NCBI RefSeq assembly: GCF_019104725.1
Contig: NZ_JAHRXF010000004.1
Coordinates: 1-64,000 of the forward strand
DNA: 64,000 nt
Source: Streptomyces corallincola
Lineage (GTDB): Bacteria; Actinomycetota; Actinomycetes; Streptomycetales; Streptomycetaceae
Direction of reading: 5' to 3'
Below are positions 51,290-59,897 of this stretch, in pieces. Position 1 is the first letter of the stretch. Each line of letters starts with the position of its first letter. The notes beneath the pieces are model-generated. The model had not been told where the DNA came from, ran no database searches, and saw only the letters and a list, made by a program, of their open reading frames with translations. The translations under genes and the position numbers were made by a program.

Positions 51290-51985
51290 ATGGCGAGGAA
51301 GGAAAACGCGGCTGATCCCGCGAACGCAGGGCGACTGAAGCAGATCGCTCTCACGTACAAGATGACCCGCAAGATCGACAAGTTGATCGGTCTTGTTCTC
51401 GCGGGCGTCGGACTCGGCACGCTCGCGGTCTTCCTCGTGGTCGGCTTCCTGGTCGGCCACCCGGTCTATCTGGGCATCGCCGGTCTCCTGGTGGGCCTCC
51501 TCGCCGCCGCGATCGTGTTCGGCCGCCGTGCCGAGCGGGCCGCGTTCGGGCAGATGGAGGGCCAGCCGGGCGCGGCCGCGGCGGTCCTGGACAACATCGG
51601 CCGGGGCTGGACGACGACTCCGGCGGTGGCGATGAACCGCAGCCAGGACGTGGTGCACCGGGCGGTCGGCAAGGCCGGTATCGTCCTGGTCGCCGAGGGC
51701 AACGCGAACCGGGTGAAGAGCCTGCTGGCCGCCGAGAAGAAGAAGATGAACCGGGTCGTCGCGGACGTCCCCGTGCACGATGTCATCGTCGGCACCGGCG
51801 AGGGCCAGACCGAGCTGAAGAAGCTCCGCACCACCATGCTGAAGTACCCCCGCGTGCTGACCGGCCCCCAGGTGACCACCACCAACGACCGGCTCCGCGC
51901 GATGGGCGACCTGATGAAGAACATGCCACTCCCCAAGGGCCCCATGCCCAAGGGGATGCGCATGCCGAAGGGCCCGAACCGCTAG
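51290..51985 (+). CDS. DUF4191 membrane protein
   Basis: A 231-residue actinobacterial DUF4191 protein with two adjacent membrane helices (about residues 33-75) and a cytoplasmic or outer domain, ending in a Met/Pro/Lys-rich tail (PLPKGPMPKGMRMPKGPNR). Function is unknown. TAGACT (51277-51282) is 7 nt before the ATG, a leaderless start. It converges on the RDD gene with a perfect terminator between, and stands between lipA and glnA. Confidence 0.88.
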   Translation: MARKENAADPANAGRLKQIALTYKMTRKIDKLIGLVLAGVGLGTLAVFLVVGFLVGHPVYLGIAGLLVGLLAAAIVFGRRAERAAFGQMEGQPGAAAAVLDNIGRGWTTTPAVAMNRSQDVVHRAVGKAGIVLVAEGNANRVKSLLAAEKKKMNRVVADVPVHDVIVGTGEGQTELKKLRTTMLKYPRVLTGPQVTTTNDRLRAMGDLMKNMPLPKGPMPKGMRMPKGPNR

Positions 51986-52002
51986 CCGGTCGGTCCAGCC
52001 GT

Positions 52003-52044
52003 ACGACAAGGGGCGCCCGGATCATTCCGGGCGCCCCTTGTCGT
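52003..52044. terminator. Perfect 18-bp bidirectional terminator
   Basis: Arms 52003-52020 and 52027-52044 pair perfectly around ATCATT, between the convergent DUF4191 and RDD genes. Confidence 0.92.
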
Positions 52045-52078
52045 TGCCGGTCGGACGGGGAGCGGCGGCGAGCCCCCG

Positions 52079-52122
52079 CTCGGGAAGCCCCGGCTCGGGA
52101 AGCCCCCTCTCGGGAACCCCGG
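52079..52122. repeat. 15-bp tandem repeat, three units
   Basis: CTCGGGAAGCCCCGG and two close copies (starting 52079, 52094, 52109) lie between the terminator and the RDD stop codon. Confidence 0.7.
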
Positions 52123-52143
52123 AGCCGCCGGGCCCCGTGTGCC

Positions 52144-52611
52144 TCAGACCCGTACCTCCACCGTCTGTGCCAGCCGGTCGTGGAGGCCGCGGCCGTCGCG
52201 GTCCCAGATGAGGGCGGGGACGGCGAGGCAGAGCAGGACGGTACGGAGCAGGGCGCGGGCGGGCTGGACGGTGCCGGTGCGCAGGGCGACGACACGGATG
52301 CCGAAGAGGCGCTTGCCGGGGGTGGAGCCGAGGGTGCCGACGGTGAGGACGCTCAGCACGAAGAAGACGAGCAGCGTCCAGTTGCTGGTGTCGTGCCCCT
52401 TACCGTGCGTGATCAGGCCGTATGCGATGAGCACGCACAGCGCCCAGTCCACGGCGAGTGCGCCGAGCCGTCGGCCGGGGCGGGCCAGTGAGTTCGGCCC
52501 GTCCTCGGGCAGCCCGAGCTGACGGCCCCGGTAGCCGAAGTCGGCCCCGGCGTCCTCCATCGCGGCACGCGGGCCCGAGAGCCACGATCCGATTGCTTGC
52601 CTGTTGTCCAC
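52144..52611 (-). CDS. RDD-family membrane protein
   Basis: A 155-residue RDD protein with three hydrophobic segments. The conserved R, D, D positions are [14 protein letters not shown] at the start of helix 1 and GLHDRLAQT at the end. Members have been linked to ion transport in some bacteria; here the role is unknown. GTG 52611 is chosen because TACCGT (52618-52623, minus strand) lies 6 nt upstream (leaderless). It is divergent from glnA, which starts 209 nt away. Confidence 0.88.
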   Translation of the reverse strand: MDNRQAIGSWLSGPRAAMEDAGADFGYRGRQLGLPEDGPNSLARPGRRLGALAVDWALCVLIAYGLITHGKGHDTSNWTLLVFFVLSVLTVGTLGSTPGKRLFGIRVVALRTGTVQPARALLRTVLLCLAVPALIWDRDGRGLHDRLAQTVEVRV

Positions 52612-52685
52612 CCGTCCACGGTAACCGGCCGGAAATCCGGGTAGGCGCGCAGGGGTGTGGCGGGGCCGCACCGGTCGGGCGGCCG

Positions 52686-52740
52686 GTTAACTTCTGTGAA
52701 ACAAACGAGTCACGCCCGAGAAATCACCCGTCCCTAGGGT
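52686..52740 (+). promoter_or_regulatory. glnA promoter with tandem GlnR boxes
   Basis: GTTAAC-N6-GAAAC (52686-52702) and GTCAC-N6-GAAAT (52709-52724) match the a-site and b-site of the Streptomyces GlnR box at the known roughly two-turn spacing. TAGGGT (52735-52740) is a plausible -10. GlnR is the nitrogen-response activator of glnA. Confidence 0.85.
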
Positions 52741-52820
52741 CGAGGGCACCGTGGGCCACCGCACTGGCCGCACGCACGATCTACCACCCCGGCGGCACGG
52801 TCGGGAGTAGGAGGAGCTGG

Positions 52821-54230
52821 ATGTTCCAGAACGCCGACGAGGCCAAGAAGTTCATCGCGGACGAGGACGTCAAGTTCGTTGACGTCCGCTTCTGCGACCT
52901 GCCGGGCGTGATGCAGCACTTCACGGTGCCCGTCGAGGCGTTCGACCCGGACGAGGAGCTGGCCTTCGACGGTTCGTCGATCCGTGGCTTCCAGGCGATC
53001 CACGAGTCGGACATGGCGCTGCGCGCCGACCTGTCCACGGCCCGTGTCGATCCCTTCCGCCGCGACAAGACGCTGAACGTCAACTTCTTCATCCACGACC
53101 CGATCACGGGCGAGCAGTACTCCCGCGACCCGCGCAACGTGGCGAAGAAGGCGGAGGCGTACCTCGCCTCGACCGGTATCGCGGACACCGCGTACTTCGG
53201 TCCGGAGGCGGAGTTCTACGTCTTCGACTCGGTGCGTTTCGCCACCTCCGCGAACGAGTCCTTCTACCACATCGACTCCGAGGCGGGCGCCTGGAACACC
53301 GGTGCGCTGGAGAACAACCGGGGTTACAAGGTCCGCTACAAGGGCGGCTACTTCCCGGTGCCGCCGGTGGACCACTTCGCGGACCTGCGCGCGGAGATCT
53401 CCCTGGAGCTGGACCGGGCGGGCCTGAAGGTCGAGCGCCAGCACCACGAGGTCGGCACGGCCGGTCAGGCGGAGATCAACTACAAGTTCAACACGCTGCT
53501 CGCCGCCGCGGACGACCTCCAGCTCTTCAAGTACATCGTGAAGAACGTGGCCTGGCGCAACGGCAAGACCGCGACCTTCATGCCGAAGCCGATCTTCGGT
53601 GACAACGGCTCGGGCATGCACGTCCACCAGTCCCTGTGGACCGGCGGCTCTCCCCTCTTCTACGACGAGGCCGGTTACGCGGGCCTGTCGGACACCGCCC
53701 GCTACTACATCGGCGGCATCCTCAAGCACGCCCCGTCGCTGCTGGCGTTCACCAACCCGACGGTGAACTCGTACCACCGCCTGGTTCCGGGCTTCGAGGC
53801 GCCGATCAACCTGGTGTACTCGCAGCGCAACCGCTCCGCCGCGATGCGCATCCCGATCACCGGCTCCAACCCGAAGGCCAAGCGCGTCGAGTTCCGCGCG
53901 CCCGACTCCTCCGGCAACCCGTACCTCGCCTTCTCCGCGCTGCTCCTCGCGGGCCTGGACGGCATCAAGAACAAGATCGAGCCGGCCGAGCCGATCGACA
54001 AGGACCTCTACGAGCTGGCTCCCGAGGAGCACGCCAACGTGGCCCAGGTCCCCACCTCCCTCGGCGCCGTCCTCGACCGCCTGGAAGCCGACCACGAGTT
54101 CCTCCTCCAGGGCGACGTCTTCACGTCCGACCTGATCGAGACGTGGATCGACCTCAAGCGCACCACCGAGATCGCCCCCCTCCAGCTCCGCCCGCACCCG
54201 CACGAGTTCGAGCTGTACTTCGACGTGTGA
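52821..54230 (+). CDS. glnA: Glutamine synthetase type I
   Basis: Dodecameric GSI, 469 residues, joining ammonia to glutamate. Motifs: [17 protein letters not shown], the metal site [23 protein letters not shown], the ATP region [16 protein letters not shown] and NRSAAMRIP. The adenylylation Tyr is Y397 in [10 protein letters not shown], so activity should be controlled by GlnE. AGGAGGAGC precedes ATG 52821. Upstream GlnR boxes put it under nitrogen control, and a hairpin follows the gene. Confidence 0.97.
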   Translation: MFQNADEAKKFIADEDVKFVDVRFCDLPGVMQHFTVPVEAFDPDEELAFDGSSIRGFQAIHESDMALRADLSTARVDPFRRDKTLNVNFFIHDPITGEQYSRDPRNVAKKAEAYLASTGIADTAYFGPEAEFYVFDSVRFATSANESFYHIDSEAGAWNTGALENNRGYKVRYKGGYFPVPPVDHFADLRAEISLELDRAGLKVERQHHEVGTAGQAEINYKFNTLLAAADDLQLFKYIVKNVAWRNGKTATFMPKPIFGDNGSGMHVHQSLWTGGSPLFYDEAGYAGLSDTARYYIGGILKHAPSLLAFTNPTVNSYHRLVPGFEAPINLVYSQRNRSAAMRIPITGSNPKAKRVEFRAPDSSGNPYLAFSALLLAGLDGIKNKIEPAEPIDKDLYELAPEEHANVAQVPTSLGAVLDRLEADHEFLLQGDVFTSDLIETWIDLKRTTEIAPLQLRPHPHEFELYFDV

Positions 54231-54267
54231 CAGAGGGCGCCGCTGAGCGCCCGCGCACTCGTGGTGA

Positions 54268-54300
54268 GGGCCGCCGCCCCGGTCTCCGGGACGGCGGCCC
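54268..54300 (+). terminator. Terminator after glnA
   Basis: GGGCCGCCG (54268-54276) and CGGCGGCCC (54292-54300) pair, with CCCGG/CCGGG inside. Confidence 0.85.
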
Positions 54301-54325
54301 TCCGTCGTGTTCGGTGACCCGGGGG

Positions 54326-54580
54326 TCAGCCCACGACCACTACGACCACGGGTGTGTTGCCGTAGTTCCAGTTGTTGTAGAAGCCGCTGCGGTTGTAGAA
54401 GTTGTTGTAGTAGCAGTTGTTGCCCCACCAGCCGCCGCCGTTGTAGCAGCCGCGGTTCGTGGTGGTCTGCTGGGGTGCGGCCGAGGCGGTGCCGGCCACG
54501 CCCACCGCTGCTCCGCCGGCCAGCAGCACGCCGACGGCCGACAGTGCGGCAAGACGCCGCTTCGCACGATGTGCATTCAT
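54326..54580 (-). CDS. Small secreted Tyr/Asn/Gly-rich protein (84 aa)
   Basis: The 84-residue product has a clear signal peptide (basic MNAHRAKRRLAAL, hydrophobic core, cleavage near ASA-AP at residues 34-35). The mature part is about 49 residues, dominated by Asn, Tyr, Gly and Trp with two Cys (RGCYN...NNCYYNN), and ends in six Val and Gly. The composition suggests self-association or surface adhesion, loosely like chaplins, but there is no chaplin domain. AAGGAGGG precedes ATG 54580. A 190-nt leader is likely. Confidence 0.75.
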   Translation of the reverse strand: MNAHRAKRRLAALSAVGVLLAGGAAVGVAGTASAAPQQTTTNRGCYNGGGWWGNNCYYNNFYNRSGFYNNWNYGNTPVVVVVVG

Positions 54581-54779
54581 CGAACTGCCCTCCTTCCATC
54601 CTCCCGGTACGGCTCGCGCCGGTACGGGACGGATGGCCGCGGGACCGGAGCGATCTGCCCGGCGCGGTCGTAGGTGTTGCCGCATGGATGGGGGATGCAG
54701 GGCACGGGATCGCCCCGGTACGGCCGGGGAATGTCACCATTGGCACACCCTGCGGCGCGGCTCTCAATTGATGATGCTA
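54581..54779 (-). promoter_or_regulatory. Long structured 5' leader and promoter of the small secreted protein
   Basis: On the minus strand TAGCAT (54774-54779) is a -10 candidate, giving roughly 190 nt of leader. The leader can form CCCCGG-CCGTA-CCGGGG inside a GCAGGG...CCCTGC closing helix (about 54690-54750). This may be a riboswitch-like or stability element. I could not match it to ydaO or another known riboswitch. Confidence 0.4.
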
Positions 54780-54930
54780 GCCGTCCGGGGAGCACCCGGC
54801 ATCCGGACGGATCAACCCCGCCGTACGCCCAGGAAACACGCCCCGACCAGGGGATTTCGGCACCTCGCCCCGAGTGCGGATGTCGCAGCCCCGGCCGTAC
54901 AACCATCCCGGCCTCCCGTGGGTCCCGGTC

Positions 54931-54949
54931 ACGGGAGATGATCTCCCGT
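54931..54949. promoter_or_regulatory. 19-bp perfect palindrome upstream of the 91-aa gene
   Basis: ACGGGAGATGATCTCCCGT has 9-bp arms around one central G, ending 29 nt before the ATG at 54979. In RNA it could not form a good hairpin (1-nt loop), so a DNA operator is more likely. The stretch from 54780 to 54930 holds nothing else I can identify. Confidence 0.5.
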
Positions 54950-54978
54950 CCGGTCCGGGTGAGAGAGGTTGGCACGGC

Positions 54979-55254
54979 ATGTCCGAGCAGACGGAGAAGT
55001 CCGAACAGGACGACTGGGAGCGCGAGTTCGATCTTCGGTGGGCGAAGTCCGCCCCGTACAAAGAGCCTTCGGCGCGCGCCCGCATGCTCGCCGCCCGCTG
55101 GCGCGACAACCCGCCCGACCCGGCCCCCTTCCGCGCCGCCCCCGATCACCGCCCACCACGCCGTTCCTCCTGGCTCTCCACCGCCCTCGTGCTCGGCAGC
55201 ATCCTCGCCCTGATAGCCCTCCTCGGCTACGCCCGGTCACTCGGGTGGTACTGA
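54979..55254 (+). CDS. Small tail-anchored hypothetical membrane protein (91 aa)
   Basis: The 91-residue product has a charged, soluble N-terminal two thirds (SEQDDWEREFDLRWAKSAPY...ARARMLAARW) and one C-terminal membrane helix (about residues 66-86) with only a few residues after it, so the bulk is probably cytoplasmic. Function is unknown. GAGAGAGG precedes the ATG. The HEAT-repeat gene starts 3 nt after its stop, so the two are almost certainly translated together, suggesting a membrane tether and its partner. Confidence 0.8.
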   Translation: MSEQTEKSEQDDWEREFDLRWAKSAPYKEPSARARMLAARWRDNPPDPAPFRAAPDHRPPRRSSWLSTALVLGSILALIALLGYARSLGWY

Positions 55255-55257
55255 GCG

Positions 55258-56649
55258 GTGTCCGGCATGCAGACGCGGCAACGGCTCGCGCACGAACACG
55301 GGGCCCGACTCGCCGCCCGACTGTCGGTCGCCGTGGCCCAGGGACACGTGGGTTCCGACGACCCGCTCGACACGTACACCGCAGACGCCTGCGCCGTAGA
55401 GCTGAGCACCCCTCTCGACTGGCTCGGCTTCGACGCCGGTGCTCGTGCCCCGTGGGCCCACATCCCACCGGACACTCCGTACGCCCCCTCGCCCACCGCC
55501 CTCCTGCGCGACGCCCCGCTGCCCGACACGGGTACCGCCTGGCTCGCCCTCGCACTCTGCAACCACGACGGTCGGCTCCGCGAACGCGCGGTCCGGGCCG
55601 GCGCCGGGCACCCGGCGCTGGCCCCGCTGCTCGTCGTACGGTGTGCCGACTGGGCGGAGCCCGTGCGGGAGGCCGCTCGCGCGGCGCTCATCCCGGCGGT
55701 GGACGCCACGGTGGTCATCGGTATGGCCTCCCTCCTTCTACGGCTGTCCCTGCGGCTGCGCGGCGACTTCGCCGTTCCGCTGCTCGACGGCGTCCTGCGC
55801 CACACGTCCCTCTCCGACTGGTCCGCGCTGCTCCGCTCCCCCGACCCCGCCGTGCGCCGGTTCGCGTACGGCGTCGCGCTGGACGAAGGGCTGCTCACGC
55901 CCGTGGAGCTGGCCCGCGCGGCGGCCGGTGACGACGACCCGGTCGTCCGGGACCGGTGTGCCGACGCCGCCGTGGCAAAGGCGGGAGTGGCAGACGCCGA
56001 TGCCGTGCTGGGCCCACTGCTCGGGGCGAGCGCGACGCAGGCAAGGGCCGCGGGGGTTTCGGCGCTGCGGCGGCTGGGGCGGCCGGACGCGGCGGTGCCG
56101 TATCTGGCGGACCGGGCGGCCCTGGTGCGGGCCTGCGCCCGGTACGTGCTGCGGCAGTACGGGCGTGATCCGCTCACCTGGTACCGGGCGCGGTGCGCCG
56201 ACCCCGCGGACCCGACGCTGGAGCCGGGTGCCGTGATCGGTCTCGCTGAGTGCGGGGTCAGGACGGCGGACGCGGAGACGCTGCGGGCCCTGCTGGACCA
56301 CCCCAGCACGGGCGTCCGGAGCCGGGCGGTGGCGGGTCTGCGCGCGCTGGACGTGAACGACATATCACTTATGCGCGCGCTGCTGGACGACCCGGCATCC
56401 GGTGTCGTACGCGAGGCCACCCTCGCCCTGCTGCCGTCGGCGGCACTGCTGCCCGAGCCCTGGCTGCTGGCGCGTCTGGCGCCGGGGCGGCCCCGGTGCG
56501 TACGGGTGTCGGCGTACCGCCTGCTGTCCGCCCAGGGTCCCGAGGCGGGGCTGCGGGCGGCGCGGGAGTTGGTGGAGGACGCGGACGCGCGGCTGCGGAG
56601 GCATGCGCAGGCCCGGGTGCGGCCGCCCCGCCGTGGTGGGGGGACGTGA
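55258..56649 (+). CDS. HEAT/PBS-lyase-repeat-like protein
   Basis: A 463-residue Ala/Leu/Arg-rich all-helical protein. Repeating units such as DPAVRRFAYGVALDEG, DPVVRDRCADAAVAKAG, ALVRACARYVLRQYG and HPSTGVRSRAVAGLRALD fit HEAT-like repeats, a scaffold for protein binding. No catalytic motif is visible. GTG 55258 lies 3 nt after the upstream stop; ATG 55267 is an alternative. Coupling with the tail-anchored protein suggests a membrane-associated complex of unknown role. Confidence 0.78.
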   Translation: MSGMQTRQRLAHEHGARLAARLSVAVAQGHVGSDDPLDTYTADACAVELSTPLDWLGFDAGARAPWAHIPPDTPYAPSPTALLRDAPLPDTGTAWLALALCNHDGRLRERAVRAGAGHPALAPLLVVRCADWAEPVREAARAALIPAVDATVVIGMASLLLRLSLRLRGDFAVPLLDGVLRHTSLSDWSALLRSPDPAVRRFAYGVALDEGLLTPVELARAAAGDDDPVVRDRCADAAVAKAGVADADAVLGPLLGASATQARAAGVSALRRLGRPDAAVPYLADRAALVRACARYVLRQYGRDPLTWYRARCADPADPTLEPGAVIGLAECGVRTADAETLRALLDHPSTGVRSRAVAGLRALDVNDISLMRALLDDPASGVVREATLALLPSAALLPEPWLLARLAPGRPRCVRVSAYRLLSAQGPEAGLRAARELVEDADARLRRHAQARVRPPRRGGGT

Positions 56650-56768
56650 GCCCTCCGGTACGACCAGCCCTTGAGCGGAGCTTTGCTGTGCCCTGGGTTG
56701 TCCGGGGCCGCCCAATGGGAGTCGGTGGGTGCACACTGGCAGTGGGACGAGTGCGTGACTGCGGGGTG

Positions 56769-57695
56769 ATGCAGATGCGAAGCCGCTTCAGGAGCGACCG
56801 ACGGCTGACCGTGCGGATGACGGTCACCATGTTCCTGCTCGGACTGCTGTACGTGGCGTTCATCGCGGCACTGATCGTGCTGCTGAAGTCATGGATCATG
56901 GTCGTGGTGATCATGGGTGCGCTGTTCGTGGCGCAGTTCTGGTTCTCGGACCGGATCGCCACGTTCGCCATGCACGGGCGGGTGGTGGAGCGGGAGGAGT
57001 ATCCCGAGCTGCACGCGGTCGTGGACCGGCTGTGCGCGATCGCGGACATGCCGAAACCGGTGGTGGCCGTGTCCAACATGGACATGCCGAACGCGTTCGC
57101 CACCGGACGGAACCCCGATCACGCGGTGATCTGCGTGACCACGGGCCTGCTGCGCCGCTTGGAGCCCGCCGAGCTGGAGGGCGTCCTCGCGCACGAGCTC
57201 TCGCACGTGGCGCACAAGGACGTCGCGGTGATCACGATCGCGTCGTTCCTGGGCGTGATCGCGGGCCTGATCGTACGGTTCGCGTTCTACTCCAGCCTCT
57301 TCGGCGGGGGCCGCCGCGACCAGAACACCGCCGCGGTCTTCGCCGCCGTGATCGGTGTCTCGGTCGCCGTGTACGCGATCAGCTTCCTGCTGATCCGCGC
57401 CCTGTCCCGGTACCGCGAGCTGGCCGCCGACCGCGCCGCCGCGCACCTGACGGGCCGCCCCTCGGCCCTCGCGTCGGCGCTCACCAAGGTCTCCGGCGAG
57501 ATCGCCCGCATCCCGACCAAGGATCTGCGCACCGCCCAGGCGTTCAACGCCTTCTACTTCACGCCCGCGGCGGGCAAGGAACCCGGCATCGAGCGCTACT
57601 TCTCCACCCACCCGACCCTGCAACAGCGCCTGGACCAACTCGGCCGCATCTCGACGGAACTGGGCGAGGCGGAGGAGCCGGACGGGGTGAGCTGA
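56769..57695 (+). CDS. htpX: HtpX-type M48 membrane metalloprotease
   Basis: A 308-residue zinc protease for membrane-protein quality control. Two N-terminal helices precede the active site VLAHELSHVAHKD (HExxH), and two more helices follow before the third-ligand Glu region YRELAADRAAAHLTG. ATG 56769 gives the family's N-terminus; adjacent GTG 56766 and ATG 56775 are in frame. pspAB follows on the same strand, a pairing typical of actinobacteria, linking this locus to pspA-pspAA at 17 kb. Confidence 0.95.
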   Translation: MQMRSRFRSDRRLTVRMTVTMFLLGLLYVAFIAALIVLLKSWIMVVVIMGALFVAQFWFSDRIATFAMHGRVVEREEYPELHAVVDRLCAIADMPKPVVAVSNMDMPNAFATGRNPDHAVICVTTGLLRRLEPAELEGVLAHELSHVAHKDVAVITIASFLGVIAGLIVRFAFYSSLFGGGRRDQNTAAVFAAVIGVSVAVYAISFLLIRALSRYRELAADRAAAHLTGRPSALASALTKVSGEIARIPTKDLRTAQAFNAFYFTPAAGKEPGIERYFSTHPTLQQRLDQLGRISTELGEAEEPDGVS

Positions 57696-57735
57696 GCAGC
57701 GGAGCCGAGCGGAGGAGCCCGGGCAAACGGGTCAC

Positions 57736-57810
57736 GGGTTCCACGGGTTTGTACGCGTTCCACAGATTCGCATGAGTCCCACAGGTTCTACGGGTTCTAC
57801 GGGTTCTACG
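57736..57810. repeat. 9-10-bp degenerate tandem array
   Basis: GGTTCTACG occurs three times in perfect tandem (57784-57810), preceded by five diverged copies such as GGGTTCCAC and GCGTTCCAC from 57736. The array lies between htpX and pspAB and is AT-richer than its flanks. Confidence 0.75.
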
Positions 57811-57861
57811 GTGTGACTCCCCGCGTCCTTCGGCCGGGGACTCGGGAAGGTGGAGTGAGCG

Positions 57862-58446
57862 TTGGGGCTGCTGGACATCCTGCTGGGCCGTACGAAGCCG
57901 GTGGCGCCGGACCTGGACCGGCTGTTCGCGTTGCCGTCGGCGGCGATCACGCTGGAGGCGGCGGCCGGGTTCAGGCCGACCGGGCAGGGCGCGGTGTGCT
58001 TCGCGTCCGTGGAGGGTGCCGCGTTCGAGCAGACCCACCGCGAGGTGCAGGCCCTCCTGGACGCGGACGCCGACCGCACCGGCCCGCCGGTGGAGCTGCG
58101 CACCGACTCCTACGGCTACTCCTGGCTGGTCTCCAGCCGCGAACCCGACCAGCTCCCCCAGCTCGTCAACGATCTCCACGCGGTGAACAGCTCGATGGAG
58201 GTCAACGGCTTCGGCCCCCAACTCCTCTGCTCCCTCGTCGGCTTCACCGACGACCGAGGCCGCCGCCTCGCCCTCGTCTACCTCTACAAGCGCGGCACCT
58301 TCTACCCCTTCGCCCCACTGGCGAGCGGCGGCGAGCACCGGGACAGCCCGCTGGAACTCCAGGTGAAGGCGGCGCTCACCGGAGATCTGCGGATCGAGCA
58401 GGACCTCGGGCGCTGGTTCCCGGTGTGGGGAGCGCCGGGGCTGTAG
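57862..58446 (+). CDS. pspAB: PspA-associated protein PspAB
   Basis: A 194-residue protein starting MGLLDILLGRTKPVAPDLDRLFALPSA, characteristic of actinobacterial PspAB. These proteins are encoded next to htpX and are thought to work with PspA in envelope stress; the mechanism is not settled. The start is a rare TTG at 57862, supported by GGTGGAG 7-8 nt upstream and by family length. No membrane segment is present. Located 166 bp after htpX. Confidence 0.9.
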   Translation: MGLLDILLGRTKPVAPDLDRLFALPSAAITLEAAAGFRPTGQGAVCFASVEGAAFEQTHREVQALLDADADRTGPPVELRTDSYGYSWLVSSREPDQLPQLVNDLHAVNSSMEVNGFGPQLLCSLVGFTDDRGRRLALVYLYKRGTFYPFAPLASGGEHRDSPLELQVKAALTGDLRIEQDLGRWFPVWGAPGL

Positions 58447-58526
58447 GGGCGGGGCGCAAACCGGGCGCGGGTACGGCGGGGACGGGGCGGGCATCGACGG
58501 TGCCCCGGCGACCTGCGGGCGCGAGC

Positions 58527-58578
58527 GGACCCAAGGCCGTACCCCGTGGGCGACGGCGGACCCGAGGCCACACCCCGT
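58527..58578. repeat. 21-bp direct repeat pair (31-bp period)
   Basis: GGACCC(A/G)AGGCC(GT/AC)ACCCCGT occurs at 58527-58547 and 58558-58578, 18 of 21 identical, in the 254-bp gap before the AlkZ-like gene. I see no clear promoter in that gap. Confidence 0.55.
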
Positions 58579-58700
58579 ACCCCGCGACGTCCCGTACCGC
58601 GCTCCCCCCACGACGCCCCGCGCCGGAGCCACCCGATTGTCAGTGCCGTGCGCGACCACCGACGCGAGGGGTACGGCGGGCGGTGGGTGAGGAGGCGCGG

Positions 58701-59897
58701 ATGGGTGGCGGGGTGCGGCACATCGGTGGGGAGGAGCGGCGGGCGCGGCTGGGGGTGCGGCACCTGCTGGCCCCCGCAACGCCGGGAGACTCCCCGGAGG
58801 CGGTCGCGGAGGCGCTGGTGGCGCTGCACGGGAGCGATCCGGCGACGGTGTTCCTGTCGGTGGCGGCGCGGCTGGCCGATCCGGCGAAGGCGGTACCGGA
58901 GACGGAGCGGGCGCTGTACGAGGACCGGACGCTGGTGCGGATGCACGGTATGCGGCACACGGTGTTCGTGTTCCCGGCCGGGCTGACCAGCGTCGTGCAC
59001 ACCTCGACCAACCTCGTGGTGGGCGCCCGCGCACGGGCCGCGCTGGTGAAGGACATGGCGGTCGCGGGCGCCCCGGACGCGGCCTGGCTGGCGGAGGTGG
59101 AAGGCTCGCTGCTGGCCGCGCTGGCCCGCCGGGGGCAGGCCACGGCGAGCGAACTCACCGCCGACGAACCCCGCCTCGGCGAGCGGTTCGCGTACGCGGC
59201 CGGGAAGAGTTACGAGGGGGTCCACACCGTCTCCTCCCGCCTGCTGCGGCTGCTCGGCGTGGAGGGCAAGGTCGTACGGGGGCGCCCGCTCGGCTCGTGG
59301 ACGTCCGGCCAGTTCACCTGGGCACCCGCGCCACCGCACCCGGAGCTGGAACCCGCCCCGGCCCAGGCGGAGTTGCTGGGGCGCTGGCTGCGCGCGTGCG
59401 GGCCCGCCACGGAGGCGGACCTCAAGTGGTGGACGGGGTGGCGGGTCACGGAGGTGCGGCGCGCGCTCGCGGCGGTCGGAGCGCGGGAGGTCACGGTGGA
59501 CGACGGCACGGGCGGCCGGGTCCCGGCGTATGTCACCGCCGACGACACCGCCCCGGTCCCGGCGCCCTCCGAACCCTGGGCGGCCCTGCTGCCGGGGCTC
59601 GACCCCACGGCGATGGGCTGGCAGGCCCGCGACTGGTACCTCTCCCCCGGCCTCCGCCCCCACCTCTTCGACCGCAGCGGCAACATCGGCCCCACGGTGT
59701 GGTGGAACGGCCAGGTGATCGGCGCCTGGGCCCAGCGCCCGGACGGTGAGATCGCCTGGCGCGTCCCCGACCCCGGCCTCCGCCGCGAGGCCGAGCGGGC
59801 GGTCACGGAACAGGCCGCGCGGCTACAGGGGTGGCTGGGGGACGTACGGGTCACGCCCCGCTTCCGGACGCCCTGGGAGCGGGAGTTGGCGGGATGA
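58701..59897 (+). CDS. Winged-helix (HTH_42/AlkZ-like) protein
   Basis: A 398-residue member of the HTH_42 superfamily, which includes the DNA cross-link glycosylases AlkZ and AlkX (YcaQ). The landmark positions are VALHGSDPATVFLSVAARL near residue 40 and LPGLDPTAMGWQARDWYL. AlkZ uses a QxQ motif at the first site; here it reads HGSD, so glycosylase chemistry, if any, differs. Many Streptomyces have several such paralogs. ATG 58701 follows GAGGAGG; the frame is open far upstream without a better start. Confidence 0.85.
   Translation: MGGGVRHIGGEERRARLGVRHLLAPATPGDSPEAVAEALVALHGSDPATVFLSVAARLADPAKAVPETERALYEDRTLVRMHGMRHTVFVFPAGLTSVVHTSTNLVVGARARAALVKDMAVAGAPDAAWLAEVEGSLLAALARRGQATASELTADEPRLGERFAYAAGKSYEGVHTVSSRLLRLLGVEGKVVRGRPLGSWTSGQFTWAPAPPHPELEPAPAQAELLGRWLRACGPATEADLKWWTGWRVTEVRRALAAVGAREVTVDDGTGGRVPAYVTADDTAPVPAPSEPWAALLPGLDPTAMGWQARDWYLSPGLRPHLFDRSGNIGPTVWWNGQVIGAWAQRPDGEIAWRVPDPGLRREAERAVTEQAARLQGWLGDVRVTPRFRTPWERELAG

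Noticed and set aside
54581..54779. ydaO (c-di-AMP) riboswitch in the leader of the small secreted protein
   Set aside because: The conserved blocks of that riboswitch could not be found, although the leader is structured.
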